Positions 6,605 through 13,178 of a stretch of DNA of 15,073 bases are shown here, piece by piece. The stretch is taken from the NCBI GenBank assembly GCA_046760445.1, contig JBHIEE010000067.1, positions 1 to 15,073 on the forward strand, given 5' to 3'. Within the stretch, counting starts at the first letter, position 1, and each line of letters starts with the position of its first letter. Below the pieces are notes generated by a model that worked only from the letters and a program-made list of their open reading frames with translations, had not been told where the DNA came from and did no database searches. Both the position numbers and the translations under genes were made by a program. Source of the DNA: JBHIEE01 sp046760445 (GTDB lineage: Bacteria > Acidobacteriota > Aminicenantia > JdFR-78).

Positions 6605-6979
6605 ATGATTAAAGATAAAGTAATTCTCAAAAGGAAAGCGAGAGAAAGGATAAAAAGGAGAATTAGAAAGAAAATCAGAGGAACAAAAGAAAGGCCACGA
6701 TTATGCGTCTATAAAAGTAATAAATATATATATGCTCAGGCAGTGGGTGATGAGCAAGGAGTAACTATTATTTCTGCTTCGAGTTTAGAGAAAGGGTTAA
6801 GAGGAACTCAGAAAAACGCAAAAAACATTGAAGTTTCAAAGAAGGTTGGCCAGAAAATAGCTGAAAGGCTATTAAAAAAGAAAATAAAAAAAGTAGTTTT
6901 TGATCGGGGTGGTTATCCTTATCATGGAAGAATAAAGGCTCTGGCTGAGGGAGCAAGAGAAAAAGGGCTTGAATTTTAA
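6605..6979 (+). CDS. rplR: 50S ribosomal protein L18 (uL18)
   Basis: This 124-residue protein has a strongly basic N-terminus (KRKARERIKRRIRKKIRG), the RPRLCVYKSNKYIYAQ strand region, and the C-terminal YHGRIKALAEGAREKGL, all typical of L18. It binds 5S rRNA together with L5 and L25-type proteins in the central protuberance. A GGGAGTGAG stretch at 6591-6599 serves as ribosome-binding site for the ATG at 6605, 13 nt after rplF. Length and ends agree with the family. Confidence 0.97.
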   Translation: MIKDKVILKRKARERIKRRIRKKIRGTKERPRLCVYKSNKYIYAQAVGDEQGVTIISASSLEKGLRGTQKNAKNIEVSKKVGQKIAERLLKKKIKKVVFDRGGYPYHGRIKALAEGAREKGLEF

Positions 6980-7008
6980 CCTTAGGGAAAAGATAGATTG
7001 GAGGAAAG

Positions 7009-7527
7009 ATGAATAGAGAACCAGAAGATCAGGGATTAAAGTTAGAAGAACGAGAATTAAAAGATGAAGTAATTTCTATCAGAAGAGTAGCCAAGGTAGT
7101 AAAAGGAGGAAAAAATTTGAGTTTTAGTGCTTTAGTTGCAGTAGGAGATGAGAATGGTCAGGTTGGAATAGGTAAAGGAAAAGCAAGGGAAGTGCCTCAG
7201 GCAATAAAGAAAGCGATTGAGAATGCTAAGAAAAATTTAATTACCGTTCCTTTGCATAAAAATACTATTCCCCATTATGTAGTTGGTCATGCTGGTGGAG
7301 GAGTAGTTATCTTACGCCCAGCTTCTGAAGGGACAGGAATAATTGCTGGAGGAGCAGTGAGAGCGGTTGTTCATCTTGCGGGGATAAAGGATATTCTTAC
7401 TAAGTCGATTCGAAGCAATAACTCTTATAGTGTAGCCAATGCCACTATAGATGCCTTAAAAAAACTTAAAAGTCCTGAGTTAGTAGCAGAAATGAGAGAA
7501 AAACCTGAGGAGGAAATATGGGGATGA
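7009..7527 (+). CDS. rpsE: 30S ribosomal protein S5 (uS5)
   Basis: This 172-residue protein contains the N-terminal double-stranded-RNA-binding fold with VGDENGQVGIGKGKAREVP at residues 45-63. The C-terminal fold carries LRPASEGTGIIAGGAVRAV at 102-120. S5 works with S4 in decoding fidelity and lines the mRNA entry channel. A strong GGAGGAAAG Shine-Dalgarno directly precedes the ATG at 7009. The 3' end contains GAGGAGG (7507-7513), the ribosome-binding site for the next gene, whose start lies inside this gene. Confidence 0.97.
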   Translation: MNREPEDQGLKLEERELKDEVISIRRVAKVVKGGKNLSFSALVAVGDENGQVGIGKGKAREVPQAIKKAIENAKKNLITVPLHKNTIPHYVVGHAGGGVVILRPASEGTGIIAGGAVRAVVHLAGIKDILTKSIRSNNSYSVANATIDALKKLKSPELVAEMREKPEEEIWG

Positions 7528-7859
7528 GAAAATCCCAAACCCAAAATCCTAAATACCGTAAAGGGACGATATCTCAACAGGACTTTTCGCCCCAAACAAA
7601 TTCCAAATCTCAAATTCCAAATTCCAAACAGAAGGTAGAGACCAAAAGCCAGAGAGCTAAAAAAACCGAAAAGCCAAAGAAGATAAAGATAAAATTAGTT
7701 AGAAGTTTGATTGGTCGACCTCATAAACAGAGAGAAGTTGTAAAAGGTTTGGGTCTGAGAAGAATAAATCATGAAGTAATTAGAGAAGATTGCCCAGAAA
7801 TTTGGGGAATGGTTAAAAAGGTATCACATTTAGTAGAGGTGAAAGAATATGAAGATTGA
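7518..7859 (+). CDS. rpmD: 50S ribosomal protein L30 (uL30) with repeat-derived N-terminal extension
   Basis: The last 58 residues (56-113, from IKIKLVRSLIGRPHKQ) are a complete L30 of normal length, ending VSHLVEVKEYED. They are preceded by a 55-residue extension rich in Lys, Gln, Ser, Asn, Thr and Pro, with no similarity I recognise. Residues 5-39 are encoded by fifteen consecutive 7-nt units (7530-7634), so this part is repeat-derived. The start is ATG 7518 (4 nt after GAGGAGG at 7507-7513) or ATG 7524, which overlaps the rpsE stop as ATGA. No ATG, GTG, TTG or CTG lies in frame between there and the L30 core, so the extension is probably translated. L30 binds 23S rRNA near L5. Whether the tail is tolerated, cleaved or functional is unknown. 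Confidence 0.93.
   Translation: MGMRKSQTQNPKYRKGTISQQDFSPQTNSKSQIPNSKQKVETKSQRAKKTEKPKKIKIKLVRSLIGRPHKQREVVKGLGLRRINHEVIREDCPEIWGMVKKVSHLVEVKEYED
7530..7634. repeat. heptad-repeat island inside rpmD (15 units, in frame)
   Basis: Fifteen 7-nt units run without an insertion or deletion. The left four are AAATCCC-like (7530-7557). The central five (7558-7592) are more divergent. The right six include ATTCCAA at 7600-7606, 7614-7620 and 7621-7627, with ATCTCAA between. Total length is 105 nt, which is 35 codons exactly, so the rpmD frame is preserved. Unlike the intergenic islands, both sides have the same A/C-rich polarity, so no long hairpin forms. The right-side unit differs by one base from a rotation of the TTCCAAT unit in island 1, suggesting the same family. 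Confidence 0.82.
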
Positions 7860-7950
7860 GAAGACAGAAGACAGATGTCAGATGTCAGATGTCAGAAGAC
7901 AGAATTTAGTTTCTTTCTTCTGTTTCCTGTCTTCTGATTTCTGTGTTCTG
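7860..7950. repeat. heptad-repeat hairpin island 3 (L30/L15 spacer), CAGA/TCTG type
   Basis: Thirteen 7-nt units (91 nt) begin on the base after the rpmD stop and end on the first G of the rplO Shine-Dalgarno, so the spacer is essentially nothing but the repeat. Read in the CAGA phase, six successive units from 7865 to 7906 begin CAGA. The five units from 7916 to 7950 all end in TCTG or CCTG. The arms are inverted: TCAGAAGACAG (7892-7902) is perfectly complementary to CTGTCTTCTGA (7927-7937), with other registers possible. The unit consensus is the same as in island 2. Confidence 0.9.
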
Positions 7951-7958
7951 GAGGAATG

Positions 7959-8405
7959 ATGGATTTAAGTTCACTACATCCGGTCAAGAAGGCGAGGAAA
8001 AAGACAAAAAGAGTGGGCCGCGGACCAGGCTCAGGTCACGGTAAGACAGCTTGTCGGGGAACCAAAGGACAGAAATCTATTGCTGGGTTTTCCCGTAAAA
8101 GAGGGTTTGAAGGTGGTCAGATGCCCTTGCACCGCCGGGTTCCTAAGAGAGGATTTACTTCCATTTTTAAAGAAAAATATCAAGTGATTAACCTGAATCG
8201 AATTTCGAAAATACAAAAAAAAGAGGTTAAATTAGAAGATATGGTTAAGGCAGGTTTAATTAAAAAGATATCCCAAAAAGTGAAAATATTAGGGCAGGGT
8301 GAACTTCAATCAACTAAAAAGATTTATGCTCATCAATTCAGTAAAACAGCTAAAGAAAAGATTGAGAAAGCGGGCGGTCAAGCAATAATTATTGGAGCAA
8401 AATGA
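7959..8405 (+). CDS. rplO: 50S ribosomal protein L15 (uL15)
   Basis: This 148-residue protein starts MDLSSLHPVKKARKK and continues into the glycine-rich GRGPGSGHGKTACRGTKG, the L15 signature that threads into 23S rRNA. It ends with a normal globular C-terminal domain (GGQAIIIGAK). Two adjacent ATGs exist. The second, 7959, is chosen because GGAGG at 7950-7954 lies 4 nt before it but only 1 nt before 7956. The first base of that GGAGG is the last base of the heptad island, so the repeat abuts or even contributes to the initiation site. The stop is 1 nt before secY. Confidence 0.96.
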   Translation: MDLSSLHPVKKARKKTKRVGRGPGSGHGKTACRGTKGQKSIAGFSRKRGFEGGQMPLHRRVPKRGFTSIFKEKYQVINLNRISKIQKKEVKLEDMVKAGLIKKISQKVKILGQGELQSTKKIYAHQFSKTAKEKIEKAGGQAIIIGAK

Positions 8406-8406
8406 A

Positions 8407-9789
8407 ATGTTAGAGAGTATAAGAAATATATTTAATATCCCCGATTTAAGGAAGAGGATACTTTTCACTCTTGCTCTGTTGGCGGTTTATAGAATTGGGG
8501 CTCAAATTCCCAATCCAGGCATTAGTGCTGAGGCCTTAGCTGAATTCTGGGAACAAGCAAGAGGAACAATTCTGGGCTTTGTTGATCTTTTTTCTGGTCG
8601 GAATATGTCCCGTATGACTATTTTTGCTCTAGGTATTATGCCTTATATTAGTGCATCTATTATTTTACAACTTTTAACTGTTGTTTGGCCTTACTTGGAG
8701 AAGCTTTCTAAAGAAGGAGAACTTGGCAGGAAAAAAATAACCCAATATACCAGATATGGCACTGTTTTAATTTGTCTTATTCAGTCTTTCGGGATCAGTA
8801 TTTTCTTGGAGAAATTGACCAGTCCTGGTGGAGCACCCATTGTTCCCAATCCAGGATGGGGCTTTAGATTTTTAACCGTCCTAACCCTGACCACAGGAAC
8901 AGTGTTTATTATGTGGCTTGGAGAGCAAATTTCTGATAGAGGAATTGGGAATGGAATTTCTTTAATTATATTTGCTGGAATTGTAGTTTACTTTCCAAGA
9001 GGGATTCAGAATATTCTAACCGGTCTAAAGACGGGTGATATGACTCCTTTAAAACTGATCTTTCTTTTAATTTTAATGATTTCTGTAATAGCGGTGATTG
9101 TTTTTGTTGAAAGAGCTCAGAGAAGAATTCCGGTTTCGTATGCTAAGCGAGTGATTGGGCGGAAAATATACGGTGGTCAAAGTACTCATCTTCCCCTCCG
9201 AGTAAACACTGGAGGAGTTATTCCCATAATTTTTGCTGCTTCAGTGATTACTTTACCCTCCACTATGGCTCAATTTATCAAACATCCAATTGCTCAATCC
9301 ATAGCTCAGCAGTTTGCGTGGGGAATGCCTCTTTATAACCTTTTGTATATTGGAGCAATTATTTTTTTCACTTATTTTTATGTCTCTATTATCTTTAATC
9401 CTAATGATGTGGCTGATAATTTAAGAAAATACGGTGGATTTATTCCTGGTATCAGGCCAGGAAAAACTACATCTGATTTTATCGATAGTGTTCTTTCTCG
9501 AATTACCTTGATCGGGGCAATATATTTAGCAGCCATTGCTGTTCTACCTGAATTTTTAATCATTGGTTTTAAAGTTAGTGCTATTCCTTTTATTGGAGAT
9601 TTCTTGGAAGCTAATCTTCCAAAATGGTTTACTCAAGGATTAAATGTTCAATTTTACTTTGGAGGGACTTCGATTTTAATTGTTGTTGGGGTAGCGATGG
9701 ATACTCTTCAACAGATTGAGGCTCAATTGGTTATGCGGCATTATGATGGATTTATGAGAAGAGCCCGGATGAGGGGGAGAAGAGGATAG
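8407..9789 (+). CDS. secY: protein translocase channel subunit SecY
   Basis: This 460-residue polytopic inner-membrane protein has about ten hydrophobic segments. It includes the N-terminal IPDLRKRILFTLALLAVYRIG, the plug-region sequence ending FSGRNMSRMTIFALGIMPYI, and the cytosolic loop ERAQRRIPVSYAKR. The C5 loop NPNDVADNLRKYGGFIPG and the C-terminal QIEAQLVMRHYDGF are also present. It forms the SecYEG pore, which works with SecA and ribosomes. The ATG at 8407 is preferred over an in-frame TTG at 8392 inside rplO because GGAG (8394-8397) lies 9 nt before it and MLESIRNIFNIPDLR matches family starts. All usual segments are present. Confidence 0.98.
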   Translation: MLESIRNIFNIPDLRKRILFTLALLAVYRIGAQIPNPGISAEALAEFWEQARGTILGFVDLFSGRNMSRMTIFALGIMPYISASIILQLLTVVWPYLEKLSKEGELGRKKITQYTRYGTVLICLIQSFGISIFLEKLTSPGGAPIVPNPGWGFRFLTVLTLTTGTVFIMWLGEQISDRGIGNGISLIIFAGIVVYFPRGIQNILTGLKTGDMTPLKLIFLLILMISVIAVIVFVERAQRRIPVSYAKRVIGRKIYGGQSTHLPLRVNTGGVIPIIFAASVITLPSTMAQFIKHPIAQSIAQQFAWGMPLYNLLYIGAIIFFTYFYVSIIFNPNDVADNLRKYGGFIPGIRPGKTTSDFIDSVLSRITLIGAIYLAAIAVLPEFLIIGFKVSAIPFIGDFLEANLPKWFTQGLNVQFYFGGTSILIVVGVAMDTLQQIEAQLVMRHYDGFMRRARMRGRRG

Positions 9790-9798
9790 AAATAAAAA

Positions 9799-10479
9799 AT
9801 GAGAATAATATTATTAGGTCCGCCTGGAGCAGGAAAAGGGACGCAAGCTGAATTACTGGAAAAGAAATATGGATTTCCTAAAGTCTCAACTGGGGACATT
9901 TTGAGACAGGCAGTAAAAGACCGAACAGAGTTAGGTCTCAAGGCAAAAGAGAAAATGGACAGAGGAGAATTAGTGGATGATGAGATAATAATGGCTATAA
10001 TTAGGGAAAGAATCCAGAAAAAAGATTGCCTGGAAGGATATATCTTAGATGGATTTCCGAGAAATATTTCACAGGTTGAGAAATATTATGATTTATTCAA
10101 TGATCATCAAGAAGTGGTGATTGAAATTTCACTCAGTGAGGATGAGTTAGTTAAACGTTTAACTTCTCGGAGAGTATGCAAGAAATGTGGTGCAATCTAC
10201 AATCTTCTATTTAACAAGCCAAGATTAGATGAGAAATGCGATGTGTGTCAAAGTGAATTGATTATTAGAGATGATGACCGAGAAGAAATAATAAGAGAAA
10301 GATTTAAAGTTTACCAGAAAGAGACTAAACCATTAATTGACTACTATATGGAGAAGGGAAATTATTTTAAAGTTAACGGGGGAGCTAAAGTCTCTGAGAT
10401 ATTTAATCAAATTTGTGCTATAATAAATGGTTATAATAACTCTTACTCGAAAAGCAATATAAAAGAGGAGAGAAGGTGA
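9799..10479 (+). CDS. adk: adenylate kinase, zinc-binding LID type
   Basis: This 226-residue nucleoside monophosphate kinase catalyses ATP + AMP to 2 ADP. The P-loop GPPGAGKGT is at residues 7-15. STGDILR holds the AMP-site Arg (about residue 36), and DGFPRN is at 84-89. The LID carries four Cys (C127-x2-C130 and C147-x2-C150), the structural zinc site seen in Gram-positive, thermophilic and many deep-branching bacteria. The C-terminus extends a polar tail past the usual end. SecY precedes it by 9 nt, and the only Shine-Dalgarno (AGAGGA, 9781-9786) is 12 nt away. The stop overlaps the map start. Confidence 0.97.
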   Translation: MRIILLGPPGAGKGTQAELLEKKYGFPKVSTGDILRQAVKDRTELGLKAKEKMDRGELVDDEIIMAIIRERIQKKDCLEGYILDGFPRNISQVEKYYDLFNDHQEVVIEISLSEDELVKRLTSRRVCKKCGAIYNLLFNKPRLDEKCDVCQSELIIRDDDREEIIRERFKVYQKETKPLIDYYMEKGNYFKVNGGAKVSEIFNQICAIINGYNNSYSKSNIKEERR

Positions 10480-11246
10480 TAATTTATAAAACTGAACAGG
10501 AGATCGAACAGATGAGGCAGAGCAATTGGATTGTTGCTCGGGTGCTTAATGAATTAAAAGAAATGATTAGGACAGGGATTACCACTCTGGAATTAGATAG
10601 ATATGCTGAAAAAAGGATAAGACAAATGGGTGGTGAGCCAGCTTTTAAAGGATATCGAGGTTTTCCTAATTCCCTTTGTGCCTCGATTAATGAAGAAATA
10701 GTTCATGGGATTCCTTCGGAGAGAAGATTGAAAGAAGGAGATATAATTAGTTTAGATCTAGGTGTCCTTTATAATGGGTATTATGGAGATGCGGCCGTGA
10801 CTCTTCCTGTGGGAGATGTCTCACAAGAAAAGAGAAAATTACTGAAAGTAGGTAAGAAAGCGTTGATGATTGGAATTAGTCAAGCGAAAGAAGGTAATCG
10901 AATATCAGATATTTCAGCTGCTATCCAGAAATTAGTAGAGCAAAACGGGTTTTCTGTTATTCGAGCTTTTGTGGGACACGGTATTGGGTCCTCTTTACAC
11001 GAGGAACCTCAGATACCCAATTTTGGTCTTCCTGGACGAGGAGTTATGATAAAACGAGGAATGGTTTTAGCAATAGAACCAATGATTGTTACTGGAAGCT
11101 ATGAAGTAGAAGTGCTAACTGATAATTGGACAGCAGTGACTAAAGATAGAAGTTGTGCAGCTCACTTTGAACATAGTGTTGCTGTGATGAGTAACGGACC
11201 AGTGATTTTAAGTCTCTTGTCAGAAAAGGAGAGGAAATATGCCTAA
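10476..11246 (+). CDS. map: type I methionine aminopeptidase, GTG start
   Basis: This 256-residue enzyme removes the initiator Met from nascent proteins. The dinuclear metal ligands are all visible: D94 and D105 (in SLDLG and GDAAVT), H168 (GHGIG), E201 (AIEPM) and E232 (HFEHSVAV). H78 (VHGIP) and H175 are the catalytic and substrate-site histidines. There is no N-terminal SEC-C or zinc-finger extension, so this is the minimal type Ia form. The start is a GTG at 10476 that overlaps the adk TGA as GTGA. GAGAGAAG just upstream is a fair ribosome-binding site. The stop overlaps infA by 8 nt. Confidence 0.97.
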   Translation: MIIYKTEQEIEQMRQSNWIVARVLNELKEMIRTGITTLELDRYAEKRIRQMGGEPAFKGYRGFPNSLCASINEEIVHGIPSERRLKEGDIISLDLGVLYNGYYGDAAVTLPVGDVSQEKRKLLKVGKKALMIGISQAKEGNRISDISAAIQKLVEQNGFSVIRAFVGHGIGSSLHEEPQIPNFGLPGRGVMIKRGMVLAIEPMIVTGSYEVEVLTDNWTAVTKDRSCAAHFEHSVAVMSNGPVILSLLSEKERKYA

Positions 11247-11457
11247 GGAAGAAGCAATTGAAATTGAAGGTACCGTGGTTGAGACTTTACCCAATGCGAT
11301 GTTTAGAGTGGAATTAGCTAATAAACATAAGGTATTGGCTCATGTTTCTGGAAAAATGAGGAAGCATTTTATTCGCATTTTACCTGGAGATAGAGTTTTG
11401 GTCGAATTATCGCCATACGATTTAACTCGAGGTAGGATAATTTATCGTTATAAATAA
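11239..11457 (+). CDS. infA: translation initiation factor IF-1
   Basis: This 72-residue protein is the standard IF-1 length and a single OB fold. It contains GTVVETLPNAMFRVEL, HVSGKMRKHFIRILPGDRV and a C-terminal LTRGRIIYRYK. IF-1 blocks the A site during initiation together with IF-2 and IF-3. The ATG lies inside the end of map (8-nt overlap), with AAAGGAGAGG just upstream. The next gene, rpmJ, starts 9 nt after the stop, the arrangement found in Firmicutes and many other phyla. Confidence 0.98.
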   Translation: MPKEEAIEIEGTVVETLPNAMFRVELANKHKVLAHVSGKMRKHFIRILPGDRVLVELSPYDLTRGRIIYRYK

Positions 11458-11466
11458 AGATGTAAA

Positions 11467-11580
11467 ATGAAAGTAAGATCTTCTATCAAAAAAATTTGTC
11501 ATAAGTGTAGAATTATAAAAAGAAAAGGGGTTATTAGAGTAATATGTGAAAACCCAAAACATAAACAACGTCAAGGATAA
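11467..11580 (+). CDS. rpmJ: 50S ribosomal protein L36 (bL36)
   Basis: This short gene encodes 37 residues. It starts MKVRSSIKKICHKC, continues with a basic middle, and ends ICENPKHKQRQG. The length and the zinc ligands C11, C14, C27 and H32 are those of the zinc-binding form of L36. This form binds late in 50S assembly near L6 and the sarcin-ricin region, and in many bacteria it is paired with a zinc-free paralogue elsewhere. It begins 9 nt after infA without a strong Shine-Dalgarno (only AAAGATG purines), and its TAA is 12 nt before rpsM. Confidence 0.97.
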   Translation: MKVRSSIKKICHKCRIIKRKGVIRVICENPKHKQRQG

Positions 11581-11592
11581 AGAGGGAAAAGA

Positions 11593-11967
11593 ATGGCAAG
11601 AATAGCAGGAGTAACTCTTCCTTCACAAAAGAGAATAGAAATAGGATTAACTTATATCTTTGGGATCGGGCGTTCCAAATCAAATGTGATTTTGAAGCAG
11701 GCTAAAGTTGATCCGGATAAAAAGGTCAAAGATTTAACCGAAGAAGAGATCAATCGAATTCGTCAAATCATTGAAAAAAAAGAGAAGATAGAAGGTGATT
11801 TAAGAAAAGAAACCTCAATGGAGATAAAACGCCTGATTGATATTGGATGTTATCGAGGACTTCGGCACAAAAGAAATTTACCACTTCGAGGACAGAGGAC
11901 AAGATCAAATGCTCGAACGAGAAAAGGACCTCGAGGGAGTTTAATAAGGAGAAAAAGAGAAAGATAA
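11593..11967 (+). CDS. rpsM: 30S ribosomal protein S13 (uS13)
   Basis: This 124-residue protein starts MARIAGVTLPSQKRIEIGLTYIFGIG. It has the helix-two-turn-helix region and the conserved YRGLRHKRNLPLRGQRT near residue 90, followed by a basic tail that reaches the P-site tRNA. S13 lies in the 30S head and contacts L5 across the subunit bridge. AGAGGG (11581-11586) is 6 nt before the ATG. In E. coli the rpsM leader carries the S4 repressor pseudoknot. Here rpmJ ends only 12 nt upstream, so no such leader fits in the spacer. Confidence 0.97.
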   Translation: MARIAGVTLPSQKRIEIGLTYIFGIGRSKSNVILKQAKVDPDKKVKDLTEEEINRIRQIIEKKEKIEGDLRKETSMEIKRLIDIGCYRGLRHKRNLPLRGQRTRSNARTRKGPRGSLIRRKRER

Positions 11968-11980
11968 GGAGAGGAAGATA

Positions 11981-12373
11981 ATGGCTAAACCAAAGAAAAA
12001 GAAAGTAAGAAAAAGAGAAAAAAAGGAAGTAGGATTTGGTGTAGCCCATATTCAGGCGACTTTTAACAACACAATTATTACTATCACAGACCAAAAGGGG
12101 AATACTGTTTGTTGGTCGAGTGCTGGTGTTTCTGGATTCAAAGGAGCAAGAAAAGGCACTCCTTTTGCTGCTCAATTGGCTGCCCAAGATGTGGCTGCTA
12201 AGGCTAAGGAATATGGCGTCCGATACATTGATGTTCGAGTTAAAGGTCCCGGAGGTGGTCGAGAATCAGCCATCAGAGCACTTCAGGTAGCAGGCTTAGA
12301 GATAAAATCTATTCGGGATGTGACTCCTATTCCGCATAATGGATGCCGTCCCAGGAAGAGAAGAAGAGTCTAA
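11981..12373 (+). CDS. rpsK: 30S ribosomal protein S11 (uS11)
   Basis: This 130-residue protein has a basic N-terminus, AHIQATFNNTIITITDQ, SSAGVSGFKGARKGTPFAAQ, VKGPGGGRESAIRAL and the invariant tail VTPIPHNGCRPRKRRRV. S11 sits on the platform of the 30S subunit near the Shine-Dalgarno helix. A strong AAGGAGAGGA sequence (11967-11976) precedes the ATG by 4 nt. Downstream lies a 131-nt spacer before rpsD, longer than normal for this pair. Confidence 0.98.
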   Translation: MAKPKKKKVRKREKKEVGFGVAHIQATFNNTIITITDQKGNTVCWSSAGVSGFKGARKGTPFAAQLAAQDVAAKAKEYGVRYIDVRVKGPGGGRESAIRALQVAGLEIKSIRDVTPIPHNGCRPRKRRRV

Positions 12374-12380
12374 GTATATA

Positions 12381-12408
12381 ATTTTGAGTTTTGAATTAAG
12401 AATTAGGA
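12381..12408. repeat. weak heptad-repeat remnant (S11/S4 spacer)
   Basis: Four 7-nt units (ATTTTGA, GTTTTGA, then two ATTAAGA-like units) are seen soon after rpsK. The rest of the 131-nt spacer (12409-12487) is purine-rich and not clearly periodic. It ends with TTAAG followed by seven T (12481-12487), then the rpsD Shine-Dalgarno. A five-base-pair stem with a bulge (12463-12467 with 12475-12480) sits before the T run, but it is weak. The segment may be a decayed island, or the four units may be chance in AT-rich sequence. Confidence 0.4.
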
Positions 12409-12504
12409 TATGAAAGAGAAGAAACAAGGAAGAATGAAGTATGTAGAGAGAAAAGTCGATGTCTTACTTTCTGTGTTAAGTTTTTTTAAATAAGGAGGTA
12501 GAGA

Positions 12505-13131
12505 GTGGCGAGATATCGTGGGCCAACTTGCCGATTATGTCGAGTGGAAAAAACTAAATTATTCTTAAAAGGTTCCAAGTGTCTTTCTGAAAAATGTCCG
12601 GTCGAAAGAAGACCCTATAATCCAGGAGAGCACGGTCGGGCTCGAAGGAGGATAATTGGATATGGTATCCAGCTTAGAGAAAAACAAAAATTAAAAAGAT
12701 ACTATGGTATGTCTGAAAAACAATTCCGAATATTTTTTGAAAAAGCAGAAAGAAAGAGAGGAATTACTGGCGAGAATTTGCTCTCTTTATTAGAGAGAAG
12801 ATTAGACAGTGTTGTCTATTTAATGGGTTTTTCTCTTTCCCGGACTCAGGCAAAACAATTGGTTATTCATGGACATGTCAGAGTAAACAATCGAAAAGTG
12901 AATATTCCTTCATTTCTGGTTAAAGAAGGGGACAAGATCACTTTAAGCGAGAAATCTCTAAGTAATGAAAATATAAAAGCGATTATAGAATATAACAAAA
13001 ATAAGGAAGTGCCAGAGTGGATAGAAGTTGATAGAGAAGCAGGAGAAGGGAGAATAGTTTCTCTTCCTACCAGAGAAGATGTTACTATTCCTGTGGAAGA
13101 GCATTTAATAGTGGAGCTTTATTCTAAATAA
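12505..13131 (+). CDS. rpsD: 30S ribosomal protein S4, zinc-binding type (uS4), GTG start
   Basis: This 208-residue protein starts MARYRGPTCRLCR and has the N-terminal zinc motif C9-x2-C12, C26-x4-C31, followed by RRPYNPGEHG. An S4 RNA-binding domain begins at about residue 93 (LERRLDSVVYLMGFSLSRTQ). S4 is a primary 16S-binding protein and affects fidelity with S5. In E. coli it represses the alpha operon. The start is a GTG at 12505, fixed by an excellent AAGGAGGT (12492-12499) 5 nt upstream and the matching family N-terminus. Its position between rpsK and rpoA follows the Gram-negative-like alpha operon order. Confidence 0.97.
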   Translation: MARYRGPTCRLCRVEKTKLFLKGSKCLSEKCPVERRPYNPGEHGRARRRIIGYGIQLREKQKLKRYYGMSEKQFRIFFEKAERKRGITGENLLSLLERRLDSVVYLMGFSLSRTQAKQLVIHGHVRVNNRKVNIPSFLVKEGDKITLSEKSLSNENIKAIIEYNKNKEVPEWIEVDREAGEGRIVSLPTREDVTIPVEEHLIVELYSK

Positions 13132-13142
13132 GGGAGGAAGCA

Positions 13143-13178
13143 ATGCTGTTATTTTTTACAAAGCGAGGGAGGAATTAA
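13143..13178 (+). CDS. possible 11-codon leader ORF upstream of rpoA
   Basis: A minimal frame, ATG followed by ten codons and TAA, encodes MLLFFTKRGRN. It has GGGAGG at 13132-13137, 5 nt before its ATG, which is as good as any ribosome-binding site in the window. Its stop shares one base with the rpoA start (TAATG, 13176-13180), and the rpoA Shine-Dalgarno (GCGAGGGAGGA, 13163-13173) lies inside it. This geometry would make rpoA translation depend on termination of the leader. It could also be chance, because the window is dense in GGAGG sequences and eleven codons is very short. Confidence 0.3.
   Translation: MLLFFTKRGRN

Noticed and set aside
7860..7950. Insertion-sequence or MITE ends
   Set aside because: There are no terminal inverted repeats separate from the heptads, no visible target-site duplication and no transposase nearby. 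The arms are explained fully by heptad periodicity.
11768..12187. A 139-codon open frame on the minus strand opposite rpsM and rpsK
   Set aside because: It lies wholly antisense to two unmistakable ribosomal genes, gives low-complexity Ser/Phe/Leu-rich protein typical of a complement-strand shadow, and lacks a ribosome-binding site.
12377..12382. TATAAT sequence after rpsK as a possible -10 box for rpsD-rpoA
   Set aside because: No TTGACA-like -35 element lies about 17 nt upstream, and such hexamers are frequent in AT-rich sequence.
12410..12493. Small frame of 27 codons (MKEKKQGRMKY...) in the S11/S4 spacer
   Set aside because: AGGA lies only 2 nt before its ATG, the composition is that of the surrounding purine-rich spacer, and I recognise no family. 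It could be revisited if conserved.
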